The position numbers were made by a program, and so were the translations under genes. A DNA stretch of 64,000 bases from an uncultured Collinsella sp. (GTDB lineage Bacteria > Actinomycetota > Coriobacteriia > Coriobacteriales > Coriobacteriaceae): positions 1 to 64,000 of the forward strand of contig CABQJK010000006.1 of NCBI GenBank assembly GCA_902464495.1, read 5' to 3'. Within the stretch, counting starts at the first letter, position 1; every line of letters starts with the position of its first letter. The notes under the pieces are model-generated. The model did not search any database and had not been told where the DNA came from. It saw only the letters and a list, made by a program, of their open reading frames with translations. Below are positions 17,069 through 25,729 of this stretch, piece by piece.

Positions 17069-18628
17069 ATGACTAACAAGATCGGCAAAAAGCGCAAGAT
17101 CACATTCTGGACGCGCCTGGGCTTTGGTATGGGCGGTATGCTCAACTCCGGTGCCCTGAGCTTTACGCACAGCTACATGGTGCTGTTCCTGTCCACGGAG
17201 TGCGGCCTGTCCGCAGGCGAGGCTGCTCTGATCAGCTCGTTCGCCATTTACCTCAACGCCATCCTTTGCCCGCTGATGGGCTTCGTGGCCGATAACTTCT
17301 ACGCCACCAAGATCGGCCGTATCTTCGGTCGTCGCCGTTTCTGGATTCTGCTGGCTATCCCGATGATGATCGCCGAGCCGCTTATCTTCGTCGCCACGCC
17401 GTTTGGCTTCCCGTACTACTTCGCGCTGTACCTGATCTACAACGTCGCGTACACGTTCTGCACCGCCAACCTGTCGCCGCTGACCATCGAGATGACCGAC
17501 GACTTCAAGGAGCGTACGTACCTCACCGGCTACAAGCACCTCTTTGGTAACGCCGCCGGCTTCCTGATGGCCGCACTCGTCGGCTTCGGCTTTGGCACCT
17601 TCGGCGAGACCAACCCGTTTAGCTACTTCATCATCGCCTCGATCAACGCTTCGGTCATGGCAATCTCGCTGCTCTGCGTGTACCTGTCCACCTGGGAGCA
17701 CACCCCCGAGGAGGTCGCTCAGGAGAAGATCGAGAGCGTCGGCGAGGGTATCAAGAAGTTCTTCATCGACGTTGTCTCCACCTTCCGCAACAAGTCCTTC
17801 CGCAAGGTCCTGTATGCACAGGTCTCCACGAAGCTCGCTGCTGCCTGCTGGTCTGCCTGCCTGTCCTTCTTCATCGTCTACTGCCTGCAGATTCCTAAGT
17901 CCTACGAGTCCGTGATGGAGATGCCCGGCAAGGTCGTCGCTATCGTCTGCACCGCCATCTGGGTCGCCCTCATGGCCAAGAAGGGCTTCCACAAGTCTTG
18001 GTACCTGGCAAACGTCGGTTGCGCCGCGTGCATCATCGCCTACAACTACTTCGCCTTTGGTCAGATCAACGGCACCTCCACGGTCGCCATCGCCATGATC
18101 GCCTACCCCATCATCTTCGCCATCTGGAAGTTCTTCTACGTCGGCTTCCAGTACCTGCCCGATGTTCTGCTCAACTACATCCCCGATGTCGATGAGCTCA
18201 TCACCCTGCGTCGCCGCGAGGGCATCTACAGCTCCGCTCAGCAGCTCTGCCAGCAGATCGCCCAGGCTGTCGCCGTCAATGCATGGGCCATCGTCCTGGC
18301 TGCCTCCGGCTTCATTCAGACCGCCGGCAACAGCGACGCCGTGACCCAGCCCGCCACCGTGCCTCTGTACATTTGCGGCTACATGCTCATCGGCTGCGCC
18401 GGCTTCTTCCTGCTCGCGGCCGTCCTTGCCCGCGGCATCAAGATCGACAAGGAGCAGTGCGACATCCTCTGCGACGAGATCAAGCGCGTCAAGGAGGGCG
18501 GCAAGATGGCCGACGTCCAGCCCGAGGTCAAGGCGCTCTGCGAGGAGCTCTCCGGCTTCAAGTATGAGGATTGCTTCGCTCACAACAACGTTGGCTTCCA
18601 GGACGGCAGCGTGACGCCCGCCGAGTAG
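17069..18628 (+). CDS. GPH/MFS-type sugar:cation symporter, likely (oligo)uronide importer
   Basis: 519 residues with about 12 transmembrane helices and GPH-family features: an N-terminal Lys/Arg-rich leader then FWTRLGFGMGGMLNSGALSF, a cytosolic loop after helix 2-3 with KIGRIFGRRRFW, and a central loop rich in Glu/Lys. It is preceded by the same operator as uxaC and followed by GH28 and CE8 genes, so import of galacturonate or short galacturonides is the likely job. The start was set at MTNKIGKKRK (RBS GAGAGAGGGAG); an earlier ATG lies within the regulatory region. Confidence 0.85.
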   Translation: MTNKIGKKRKITFWTRLGFGMGGMLNSGALSFTHSYMVLFLSTECGLSAGEAALISSFAIYLNAILCPLMGFVADNFYATKIGRIFGRRRFWILLAIPMMIAEPLIFVATPFGFPYYFALYLIYNVAYTFCTANLSPLTIEMTDDFKERTYLTGYKHLFGNAAGFLMAALVGFGFGTFGETNPFSYFIIASINASVMAISLLCVYLSTWEHTPEEVAQEKIESVGEGIKKFFIDVVSTFRNKSFRKVLYAQVSTKLAAACWSACLSFFIVYCLQIPKSYESVMEMPGKVVAIVCTAIWVALMAKKGFHKSWYLANVGCAACIIAYNYFAFGQINGTSTVAIAMIAYPIIFAIWKFFYVGFQYLPDVLLNYIPDVDELITLRRREGIYSSAQQLCQQIAQAVAVNAWAIVLAASGFIQTAGNSDAVTQPATVPLYICGYMLIGCAGFFLLAAVLARGIKIDKEQCDILCDEIKRVKEGGKMADVQPEVKALCEELSGFKYEDCFAHNNVGFQDGSVTPAE

Positions 18629-18651
18629 GGCTAGCCTATCGTCCAAACCAC

Positions 18652-18696
18652 AGGGCCGTGCCACCGGATATCCGCCGGCAGGTACGGCCCTTTTTT
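18652..18696 (+). terminator. Terminator after symporter gene
   Basis: AGGGCCGT ... ACGGCCC outer stem enclosing an ACCGG/CCGG hairpin, then T6. Confidence 0.8.
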
Positions 18697-18745
18697 GCAA
18701 CAGCGTACAATTAACTTTTAGAGAATCTTTTTGAGGGAGAAATCC

Positions 18746-20341
18746 ATGGAGACGAACGTTATCTGGCGTAACGCCCGCGCGGCCGTGATCGAGCTCGACG
18801 ACGGCGGCTACTTTACCTGCGCCGATACGTGGGAGATCTTTGTCAACGATGAGCCCGCCGGCACCACGAACACGGTCGAGACCTATGTTGACGGCCTGGT
18901 TCCCGGCAAACGCAACTTGGTCCGCTTTGTTTGCGGCGAGCGCGAGCTGAGTGTGGGCGTCACCACGCCGGCAGAGCCTTTTACCATTAACGTTCGCGAC
19001 TGCGGCGCCAAGGGCGATGCCGAGCACGACGACACCACCAACATCCAGGCCGCCATCATGGCCTGCCCCAAGGGTGGTCGCGTGCTGATCCCCGCCGGTA
19101 ACTACCGCATCAAGTCGCTCTTCCTTAAGAGCCATATCAACATCGAGCTTGTCGAGGGCGCCGTGCTGCTGGCCCGCCACGACCGCGCGGCACTTGCCTA
19201 CATCCCCGGTACGGTCAAGGGCGACGAGGGCGCCGGTTACGCCGGTACCGACATGACCCCGCTGGGCCGCTGGGAGGGCGAGAGCTTTGCAACCTATTGC
19301 TCCACCTTTACGGGCTTAAGCGTGCACGACGTGTGCATCTATGGCCGCGGTGCAATTGACGGCCAGACCGATTTTGCCGAGGACAACTGGTGGAACAAGG
19401 ACTTTAAGAACATCTTCCGTCCCGAGGAGGGCCGCGAGGTCGCCCGTCCGCGCATGATTTTCCTGTCCGAGTGCGAGAACGTGAGCCTGGCCGGCTTCAC
19501 CGTCCGCAACAGCCCGGCATGGAACATCCACCCCATCCTGTGCGAGAACGTCGATGCGCTCTGCCTGTCGATCGAGGGTCCCAAGAACTCCCACAACACC
19601 GACGGCTTCGACCCCGAGAGCTGCGGCTTTGTCCGCATCCTGGGCTGCCAGTTCTCGGTGGGCGACGACTGTATCGCCATCAAGAGCGGCAAGCTGGGCA
19701 TTGAGCCCGAGCTTCGCCCCGCAACGCACGACGTGCTGATCTCGCACTGCTACATGCACGATGGCCACGGCGCCGTGGTCCTGGGCTCCGAGGCCGCCGG
19801 CGGCATCAAGGACCTTACCGTGAGCAAGTGTCTGTTCGAGCGCACCGACCGCGGCCTGCGCGTCAAGACCCGTCGCGGTCGCGGCAAGGACGCCGTCAAC
19901 GAGGGCATCACCTTCGAGCACATTCGCATGGACAAGGTGCTTACGCCCTTCGTGGTCAACTCGTTCTACTTCTGCGACAAGGACGGCAAGACCGATTATG
20001 TCCAGAACCGCGAGGCGCTGCCCGTCGACGACCGCACGCCCGGCTTTGGTGCCACGACGTTCCGCGATATCGAGGCCACCAACTGCCATGCCGCCGCGGC
20101 CTACATCACGGGCCTGCCCGAGAGCAAGGTGACGCGCCTGACGTTCGAGGACGTCCACGTGACCTTCTCGCCCAACGCCGAGCCCTTTGTCCCGGCCATG
20201 GCCTGCGGCGTTGAGCCCATGGTGCGCCAGGGCATCATCGCACAAAACGTCAAGGTGCTCGACCTGCAAAATGTGAGCATCGAAGGCCAGGACGGCGAGG
20301 AACTGCAGCTCCAAAACGTCGACAAGGTTGTGCGCGCGTAA
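18746..20341 (+). CDS. Glycoside hydrolase family 28 (polygalacturonase-like), cytoplasmic
   Basis: 531 residues. After a roughly 80-residue beta-rich N-terminal domain comes the right-handed beta-helix with the GH28 signature: NTDGFDPESC, GDDCIAIKSGK, HGAVVLGSEAAGG and RGLRVKTRRGRG, containing the catalytic Asp residues and the RIK-like Arg/Lys. There is no signal peptide, so it probably removes galacturonate from imported oligogalacturonides or rhamnogalacturonides as an exo-enzyme. The start at METNVIWRN has GAGGGAG upstream. The following CE8 fusion and GH105 support a pectin role. Confidence 0.93.
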   Translation: METNVIWRNARAAVIELDDGGYFTCADTWEIFVNDEPAGTTNTVETYVDGLVPGKRNLVRFVCGERELSVGVTTPAEPFTINVRDCGAKGDAEHDDTTNIQAAIMACPKGGRVLIPAGNYRIKSLFLKSHINIELVEGAVLLARHDRAALAYIPGTVKGDEGAGYAGTDMTPLGRWEGESFATYCSTFTGLSVHDVCIYGRGAIDGQTDFAEDNWWNKDFKNIFRPEEGREVARPRMIFLSECENVSLAGFTVRNSPAWNIHPILCENVDALCLSIEGPKNSHNTDGFDPESCGFVRILGCQFSVGDDCIAIKSGKLGIEPELRPATHDVLISHCYMHDGHGAVVLGSEAAGGIKDLTVSKCLFERTDRGLRVKTRRGRGKDAVNEGITFEHIRMDKVLTPFVVNSFYFCDKDGKTDYVQNREALPVDDRTPGFGATTFRDIEATNCHAAAAYITGLPESKVTRLTFEDVHVTFSPNAEPFVPAMACGVEPMVRQGIIAQNVKVLDLQNVSIEGQDGEELQLQNVDKVVRA

Positions 20342-20365
20342 GCGTTTGCTCTTAAACAATCGAAT

Positions 20366-20432
20366 CCGGCATGTTGTGACGTGCGATGGACGGGGCCTTC
20401 CCGACCCATCGCACGTGCTCTTTATATGCCGG
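20366..20432 (+). terminator. Stem-loop between GH28 and CE8 genes
   Basis: Outer CCGGCAT / ATGCCGG and inner ACGTGCGATGG (20379-20389) / CCATCGCACGT (20406-20416). It lacks a clean T-run at the base, so it may be a processing or partial termination hairpin. Confidence 0.55.
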
Positions 20433-20475
20433 AACTGCAGCGTAGGCGGTCCGCGACGAAAGGGCGTAGCGACTG

Positions 20476-22656
20476 ATGATTGAAGAACAAGTTTTTGAAG
20501 TATCGACCGAGCGTGCGGGGGCATACCGCAGCATTTCCGAGGCCTTGGCGGCAGTCGATCAGCTCTATCCGAATGCTGAACAACCGGTGAGGATTCATGT
20601 CGATCCGGGCGAGTATCGCGAGCGGGTCGAGATTCATCGACCGCATGTGACGTTGGTAGGCGAGACGGCTGACAGCGTGCGCATTGTGGGCGGCCTGGGT
20701 GCCAAGATGCCCTCGAGTGATGGCTCGGGTGTCGACGGCACGCTTGGCACGTTTAGGACCTATACCGTTTTGGTCGATGCCGATGACGTGCGGCTCGAGA
20801 ACCTCACGATCGTCAACGATGCCGGAGACGGTCGCGAGGTGGGGCAGGCGATTGCCCTGTATGCCGACGGCGATCGTCTGGTGGTCGATGCCTGCTGCAT
20901 TACGGGGCGCCAGGATACGCTGTTTTTGGGCCCGCTGCCGCCACGCGAAGTCAAACCGGGCGGGTTTATTGGCCCCAAACAGTTCGCACCGCGCCGGGTT
21001 GGCCGTCAGTATTTCCGACGCTGTCGAATCGAGGGCGACGTCGACTTTATCTTTGGCGGCGCGCGTGCCTATTTTGAGGGGTGCGAGATCCGCTCGCTTA
21101 ACCGCGATATGGACGTAAACGGCTACGTGACGGCGGCGTCGACGCCCGAGGGAGAGCCGTATGGCTTCGTGTTCCATGGCTGCTCGTTTACGGCTCCGCA
21201 GGACGTGGCGCCGGATTCGGTCTACCTGGGTCGTCCTTGGCGCGAGTGGGCCCAGACCGTGCTGATCGATTGCTGGCTGGGACAGCACATCAAGCGTGAA
21301 GGCTGGTGGGATTGGAATAAGCCGGCGGCGCACGAGAGGGCATGCTACGCCGGCGCAATCCTGCATGGCCCAGCAGGCGATGTTGCTGGCTGGGTGCCAT
21401 GGGCCCGCGAGCTTGATGCTGCAGCCACTGCCCGATATACCCGCGAGCAGATGCTTGCCGGTGCGGACGGCTGGGACCCCGAGGGCGGCTCGGGCGACAA
21501 CGTGGAGACCGCTGGCCTTTCCGATAACGGTCGCACGGTGCATATCGACACCTATTACGAAGATGAGCCGGCGCTTCGCGACCGTCTTAAGCGAGAGGGC
21601 CGTTCCGCCGCGTTTAAGGGCGCGACGCCCGGTGACTTTGAGACATGGCAGGTCGCGACCAGGAATCGCCTATGTGACCTGTTGGGCTTATCGCTTATGG
21701 ATTGCGTGCCGATCGAAGTGCGCGAGCTCGATCGGGCGCAGATTGCCGGCGGTATCGTGCGCACCCATGCGATGCTGCAGGTGGAGCGCGGCGTTTGGAT
21801 GCCGTTCTACCTACTGGAGCCGCAGGTGCCCAAGCTCGATGCGCACGGCCGCAAGCACTGCTATATCTGCCCGCATGGCCACCAGGGCGCCGGAGCCGCA
21901 AGTGTTGCGGGTGTGACGGGCGTGCCGGCGGTCGACGACGCCGTGCGTAAGTTCAACTACGACTACGGTCTGCGTCTGGCACGCATGGGCTATGTGACCG
22001 TCTGCCCCGACGCCCGCGGCTGGGGATACCGTCGCGACTGGAAGGGTCAGGGCGACGACGAGAATAGCTTCCTGCGCGGCACGTGCCTGAACCAGGCGCG
22101 CATGGCCGAGCCGCTGGGCCTTACGGTCGCGGGCCTCAACGCCTGGGACAACATGCGTCTGATCGATTACCTGGAGGCGCGCGGCGACATTGCCATGGAC
22201 GACCTGGGTTGTTTTGGCTTTTCGGGCGGCGGATACATGACGCTGTACCTGGCGGCGCTCGACCCGCGCGTGCGCAAGGCGTTTGTCTCGGGCTATCTGT
22301 ACGGTGTCGACGATTCTCTGCTGCACCTCAACGGCAACTGCAGCTGCAACTATGTGCCGGGGCTGTGGCGCCTGCTCGATATGGGTGACATCGCCTCGCT
22401 TATCGCTCCGCGCCCGCTGTTGGTGCAGAGCTGCGAAGGCGATCATCTTAACGGTGCCCGTGGGCTTGCGAACGTGGACGAGCAGCTCGATATCGTTCGC
22501 GATGCCTATAAGCTCGTGGGGCATGCCGACGGCCTGTCGCACGAGGTTTGCCCGGGCGGACACCATCTGGGCGTCACGCACCTTGCAGATGACATTGCGT
22601 GGCTCGATGCGCACGCGCTCGTTGACGCGCATGCACAAGACGGGGCCTGTGCATAG
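20476..22656 (+). CDS. Two-domain esterase: CE8 pectin methylesterase fused to an alpha/beta-hydrolase
   Basis: 726 residues. Residues 1 to about 340 form a CE8 beta-helix with QAIALYADGDRL, GRQDTLF, GDVDFIFGGARAYFEGC (catalytic Asp) and YLGRPWREWAQTV. Residues about 390-715 form an alpha/beta-hydrolase of the acetyl-esterase/CE19 type with ICPHGHQG, the nucleophile elbow GCFGFSGGGYM, and a final HEVCPGGHHLG with the catalytic His. Both catalytic sets look intact. No signal peptide is present. A single protein would remove methyl (and perhaps acetyl or other ester) groups from imported pectin oligomers so that GH28 and GH105 can act. It lies 134 bp after GH28. Confidence 0.88.
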   Translation: MIEEQVFEVSTERAGAYRSISEALAAVDQLYPNAEQPVRIHVDPGEYRERVEIHRPHVTLVGETADSVRIVGGLGAKMPSSDGSGVDGTLGTFRTYTVLVDADDVRLENLTIVNDAGDGREVGQAIALYADGDRLVVDACCITGRQDTLFLGPLPPREVKPGGFIGPKQFAPRRVGRQYFRRCRIEGDVDFIFGGARAYFEGCEIRSLNRDMDVNGYVTAASTPEGEPYGFVFHGCSFTAPQDVAPDSVYLGRPWREWAQTVLIDCWLGQHIKREGWWDWNKPAAHERACYAGAILHGPAGDVAGWVPWARELDAAATARYTREQMLAGADGWDPEGGSGDNVETAGLSDNGRTVHIDTYYEDEPALRDRLKREGRSAAFKGATPGDFETWQVATRNRLCDLLGLSLMDCVPIEVRELDRAQIAGGIVRTHAMLQVERGVWMPFYLLEPQVPKLDAHGRKHCYICPHGHQGAGAASVAGVTGVPAVDDAVRKFNYDYGLRLARMGYVTVCPDARGWGYRRDWKGQGDDENSFLRGTCLNQARMAEPLGLTVAGLNAWDNMRLIDYLEARGDIAMDDLGCFGFSGGGYMTLYLAALDPRVRKAFVSGYLYGVDDSLLHLNGNCSCNYVPGLWRLLDMGDIASLIAPRPLLVQSCEGDHLNGARGLANVDEQLDIVRDAYKLVGHADGLSHEVCPGGHHLGVTHLADDIAWLDAHALVDAHAQDGACA

Positions 22657-22705
22657 ACGGCCGATCGACAACAACGCTGCCGTGGCAGCATCGAAGGAGA
22701 ACAAC

Positions 22706-23374
22706 ATGGGCATCAAACGTCTGAACGAATCCACCATCTGCGCTTTTGGCGACTCGACCACCTGGGGCGATAACGGCTGCGGTGGGGGAGGCAACGATAT
22801 CTCCTGGACTTCGCATCTGGGTGCGCTGCTGGGCGGTGCCACTGTCGAGAACTTTGGCATCAAGGGTTCGCGCATTGCCGTTAAGGCCGACCGTAACGAT
22901 TCGTTTGTCGAGCGCCTCGACGGCATCGACGATACGGCCGATATCTACGTCGTCTTTGGCGGCGTCAACGACTTTAGCCGTAACGTGCCGCTGGGTGAGC
23001 CGGACAGCACCGACGTGCATGAGTTCTATGGAGCACTCGACTACCTGATCCGCACCATTGCGGCGCGCTCGCCCCAGGCAAGGCTTGTGTTTATGACGCC
23101 GTGCAAGACGAGTGGTAAGCACGAGAAGGATATTCCGGCAACCAACGAGGCCAACCTTCTGGGGCTGACGCAGGACGCCTATGTGCGGGCGATGCTGGAG
23201 GTCTGCGACCGCTACTCGGTGCCGGTGATCGACCTGTATGCGCAAAGCGGCATCAGCCCGTTTTTGCCGGAGCACCGCGAGCTCTACATGCCGGACGGTC
23301 TGCATTACAGCCCGGCCGGCTATGAGCGCCTGGCGCATCGCATCGCTGCGGGCCTCACCGCCGTTTGCCGCTAA
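22706..23374 (+). CDS. SGNH/GDSL-type esterase
   Basis: 222 residues. Block I is CAFGDSTTWGDNG (catalytic Ser), block III is VVFGGVNDF (Gly/Asn oxyanion hole), and block V is YMPDGLHYSPAGYERLA (Asp and His). There is no signal peptide. Members of this family in pectin loci deacetylate rhamnogalacturonan or other oligosaccharides, which fits the neighbours, but the ester is not determined. RBS GAAGGAGA; 49 bp after the CE8 fusion, so probably co-transcribed with it. Confidence 0.85.
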   Translation: MGIKRLNESTICAFGDSTTWGDNGCGGGGNDISWTSHLGALLGGATVENFGIKGSRIAVKADRNDSFVERLDGIDDTADIYVVFGGVNDFSRNVPLGEPDSTDVHEFYGALDYLIRTIAARSPQARLVFMTPCKTSGKHEKDIPATNEANLLGLTQDAYVRAMLEVCDRYSVPVIDLYAQSGISPFLPEHRELYMPDGLHYSPAGYERLAHRIAAGLTAVCR

Positions 23375-23389
23375 AAGTCTGCCGTTTAC

Positions 23390-23456
23390 GGGGATTATAG
23401 GGTTAACGTTCACCCTATAATCCCCATTCGCGTTACACTGGGGTTAACGTTCACCT
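23390..23456. promoter_or_regulatory. Operator pair before GH105, one inside a 36-bp palindrome
   Basis: 23390-23425 is a palindrome of 36 bp with two mismatched bases, with GTTAACGTTCACC at its centre. A second copy GGTTAACGTTCACCT is at 23442-23456, directly before the GH105 start. The outer GGGGATTATAGGG arms could also terminate the upstream transcript. Confidence 0.7.
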
Positions 23457-23481
23457 ATCGTTTATGTCAGAGGGGACAGCA

Positions 23482-24720
23482 ATGGGTTGCAATCAAATCC
23501 TGGACCGTTATATCGAGCAATTGATCGAGACCTCTACGCCGCAGGCACCGGCCTGGAACATCGAAAAGATTCGCGCTGGCAAGGAGAACACCTGGAACTA
23601 TATCGACGGCTGCATGATCAAGGCGCTCATCGAGCTGTACGAGATTACGGGTGAGCAGCGCTACCTGACCTTTGCCGACGACTACATCGACTTCTTTGTC
23701 CAGGAAGACGGCACCATCAAGCACTACGATCCGCAGGAGTACAACCTCGATAACGTCAATGCGGGTAAGACCCTCTACAAACTCTATGACCTGGTCGGCA
23801 AGCCCAAGTACCGCGCCGCCATGGATACCATCTACCGTCAGCTCGAGACCCAGCCGCGCACCAAAGAGGGCGTGTTTTGGCACAAGGCCGTTTATCCCAA
23901 CCAGATCTGGCTCGACGGCATGTACATGGCGCAGCCGTTCTACATGCAGTACGAGCTGAGCTTCCACAACCGCCGCGCCTGCTCGGACAGCTTCCATATG
24001 TTCCAGGTCGTGCACGACCTGATGCGCAACCCGCTCAACGGCCTGTACTATCACGCCTACGACGCGAGCCGCAAGCAGTTCTGGTGCGATCCGGTCACCG
24101 GTCTTTCGGCCAACTTCTGGCTGCGCGCCGAGGGCTGGTTTGCCATGGCGCTCATCGACACCTGGGAGCTCATGCCGCCCTCGATGTCGGCCGAGAAGGA
24201 CGAGATCCGCAAGATGTTCCACGACCTGATCGATGCCATGCTGCCGTATCAGGACGAGAAGACCGGCATGTGGCACCAGGTCATCAACTTGCCCAACATC
24301 GCCCCCAACTACCTGGAGGAGTCGGGCAGCGCCATCTTCGCCAACGCCATCATGAAGGGCGTGCGCCTGGGCGTGCTGGGCGAGCGCTACTACCAGTACG
24401 GTCGTCGCACTTTTGACGGCATTTGCGACACGTGCCTGTCCGAGCATGACGGGCAGCTCGCGCTCGACAACATCTGCCTGGTTGCGGGTCTTGGCAACAC
24501 CGCACACCGCGAAGGCACGTTTGGTTACTACATGAGCGAGCCCATCGTCAAAAACGATGCGAAGGGCGTGGCCCCGCTGGTGCTTGCCTATATCGAGACC
24601 ATGCACCACGACAAGCTGGCCGGCAAGCGCGACCCGCTCGCCCCCTCGGGCGTGTGCTCCATCGAGGACCCGTTTGGCGGATACACCCCGGGCATCAACG
24701 CTCGTAAGGGATGTGAATAG
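23482..24720 (+). CDS. Glycoside hydrolase family 105 (unsaturated (rhamno)galacturonyl hydrolase)
   Basis: 412 residues of (alpha/alpha)6-barrel type. Motifs match YteR-like GH105 proteins: WNYIDGCMIKALIELYE, YPNQIWLDGMYMAQPFYM (the WLDG Asp is the general acid), LRAEGWFAMALID and YLEESGSAIFANAI. It hydrates and releases the 4,5-unsaturated galacturonyl residue left by pectate or rhamnogalacturonan lyases. That product feeds the DhuI/DhuD-type genes at 29-31 kb. There is no signal peptide. The start at MGCNQILDRY follows AGAGGGGACAGCA; an ATG six codons earlier lies before that RBS. Confidence 0.92.
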   Translation: MGCNQILDRYIEQLIETSTPQAPAWNIEKIRAGKENTWNYIDGCMIKALIELYEITGEQRYLTFADDYIDFFVQEDGTIKHYDPQEYNLDNVNAGKTLYKLYDLVGKPKYRAAMDTIYRQLETQPRTKEGVFWHKAVYPNQIWLDGMYMAQPFYMQYELSFHNRRACSDSFHMFQVVHDLMRNPLNGLYYHAYDASRKQFWCDPVTGLSANFWLRAEGWFAMALIDTWELMPPSMSAEKDEIRKMFHDLIDAMLPYQDEKTGMWHQVINLPNIAPNYLEESGSAIFANAIMKGVRLGVLGERYYQYGRRTFDGICDTCLSEHDGQLALDNICLVAGLGNTAHREGTFGYYMSEPIVKNDAKGVAPLVLAYIETMHHDKLAGKRDPLAPSGVCSIEDPFGGYTPGINARKGCE

Positions 24721-24721
24721 C

Positions 24722-25627
24722 GTGGGGGTCATTACTCCGGGCGTACGTTTGCACGACCTTCCGCAGGGAACCGTCGAGGAGCGCATTCGCATGGCAGGAG
24801 AGCTGGGCTTTTCGTGCATTCAGCTGCCGAGCAAGGTGCTCTACGCATCGATGGGCATCGACCGGGGCGGCCTGACTCGCGAGCTTGCCGATCACTTGCG
24901 TGCGGTGCTCGACGAAGCGGGCATTACGGTGGCGGTGCTTGGCTGCTACAAGAACCTGGCGACGCCCGACCGCCAACAGCTCATGGATAACTTTGCCGAG
25001 TACGAGGCGTGCTTGAACTTTGCCCAGATGCTCGGCGGATGCCCTGTTGGCACCGAGACCGGCCGTCCCAACGCACAGAACCGCGTCGCTGACGACCGCA
25101 TGACCGACGAGGCGCTCGATGCTTTTATGGACGGACTCGCGCATGTCTGCGAGCGTGCCGAGGCCGTGGGCGGGCAAATCCTGATCGAGCCCGGTTGGAA
25201 CGAGACGGTCAACACGCCGGATCGCTGCCGTAAGGTGCTGGAGCGCGTCTCGAGCCCGGCGCTCGGCGTGATCTACGACCCGGTGTCGCTGCTGCATCCC
25301 CGCGTTATTGGTGAGGCGCAGGAAATCACGGCGCGTATGCTCTACCTATGTGGCAGTAAGATCCGCGTGCTGCACGCCAAGGATTATGAGGTCGTTGACA
25401 ACGAGGACGAAGCCGGTTGGTGCGACGGTACGGGTTCGCGCCTGGTGTGCCACGGTGTGGGCGAGACGGGGCGATACGACTTTGAGCCCGTGGTGGCCTG
25501 GGCGGCTGCCGCCTGCACGGGGATTCCCTGCGTGGTCGAGAACAGCGTGCCGGCGACGGCGGCTGGCTGCCTGGCGACACTCGAGCGCATGTCCGCTCGC
25601 TGCGGGGCTTCGCATCGCGAGATATAG
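24722..25627 (+). CDS. Sugar phosphate isomerase/epimerase-type TIM barrel protein
   Basis: 301 residues beginning with a GTG one base after the GH105 stop (RBS AAGGGATG inside the GH105 end). An alternative ATG far upstream would sit inside GH105 in another frame and lacks family similarity. Motifs fit the xylose-isomerase-like AP-endonuclease-2 fold: LIEPGWNETVNTPDRC, GVIYDPVSLLHP and VLHAKDYEVVDNE, which supply Glu, Asp and His metal ligands. The exact substrate is unknown; the tight coupling to GH105 suggests a sugar or uronate epimerase step. Confidence 0.75.
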   Translation: MGVITPGVRLHDLPQGTVEERIRMAGELGFSCIQLPSKVLYASMGIDRGGLTRELADHLRAVLDEAGITVAVLGCYKNLATPDRQQLMDNFAEYEACLNFAQMLGGCPVGTETGRPNAQNRVADDRMTDEALDAFMDGLAHVCERAEAVGGQILIEPGWNETVNTPDRCRKVLERVSSPALGVIYDPVSLLHPRVIGEAQEITARMLYLCGSKIRVLHAKDYEVVDNEDEAGWCDGTGSRLVCHGVGETGRYDFEPVVAWAAAACTGIPCVVENSVPATAAGCLATLERMSARCGASHREI

Positions 25628-25729
25628 CATCGGCTCTTGCCGTGGCGGTCGATTGAGTTTGTTTTACTCGGGCGACGATGAAGGGTCTTTATCGTCGCCC
25701 TATTGGATTACATCAAAAAGGGGAATCGC

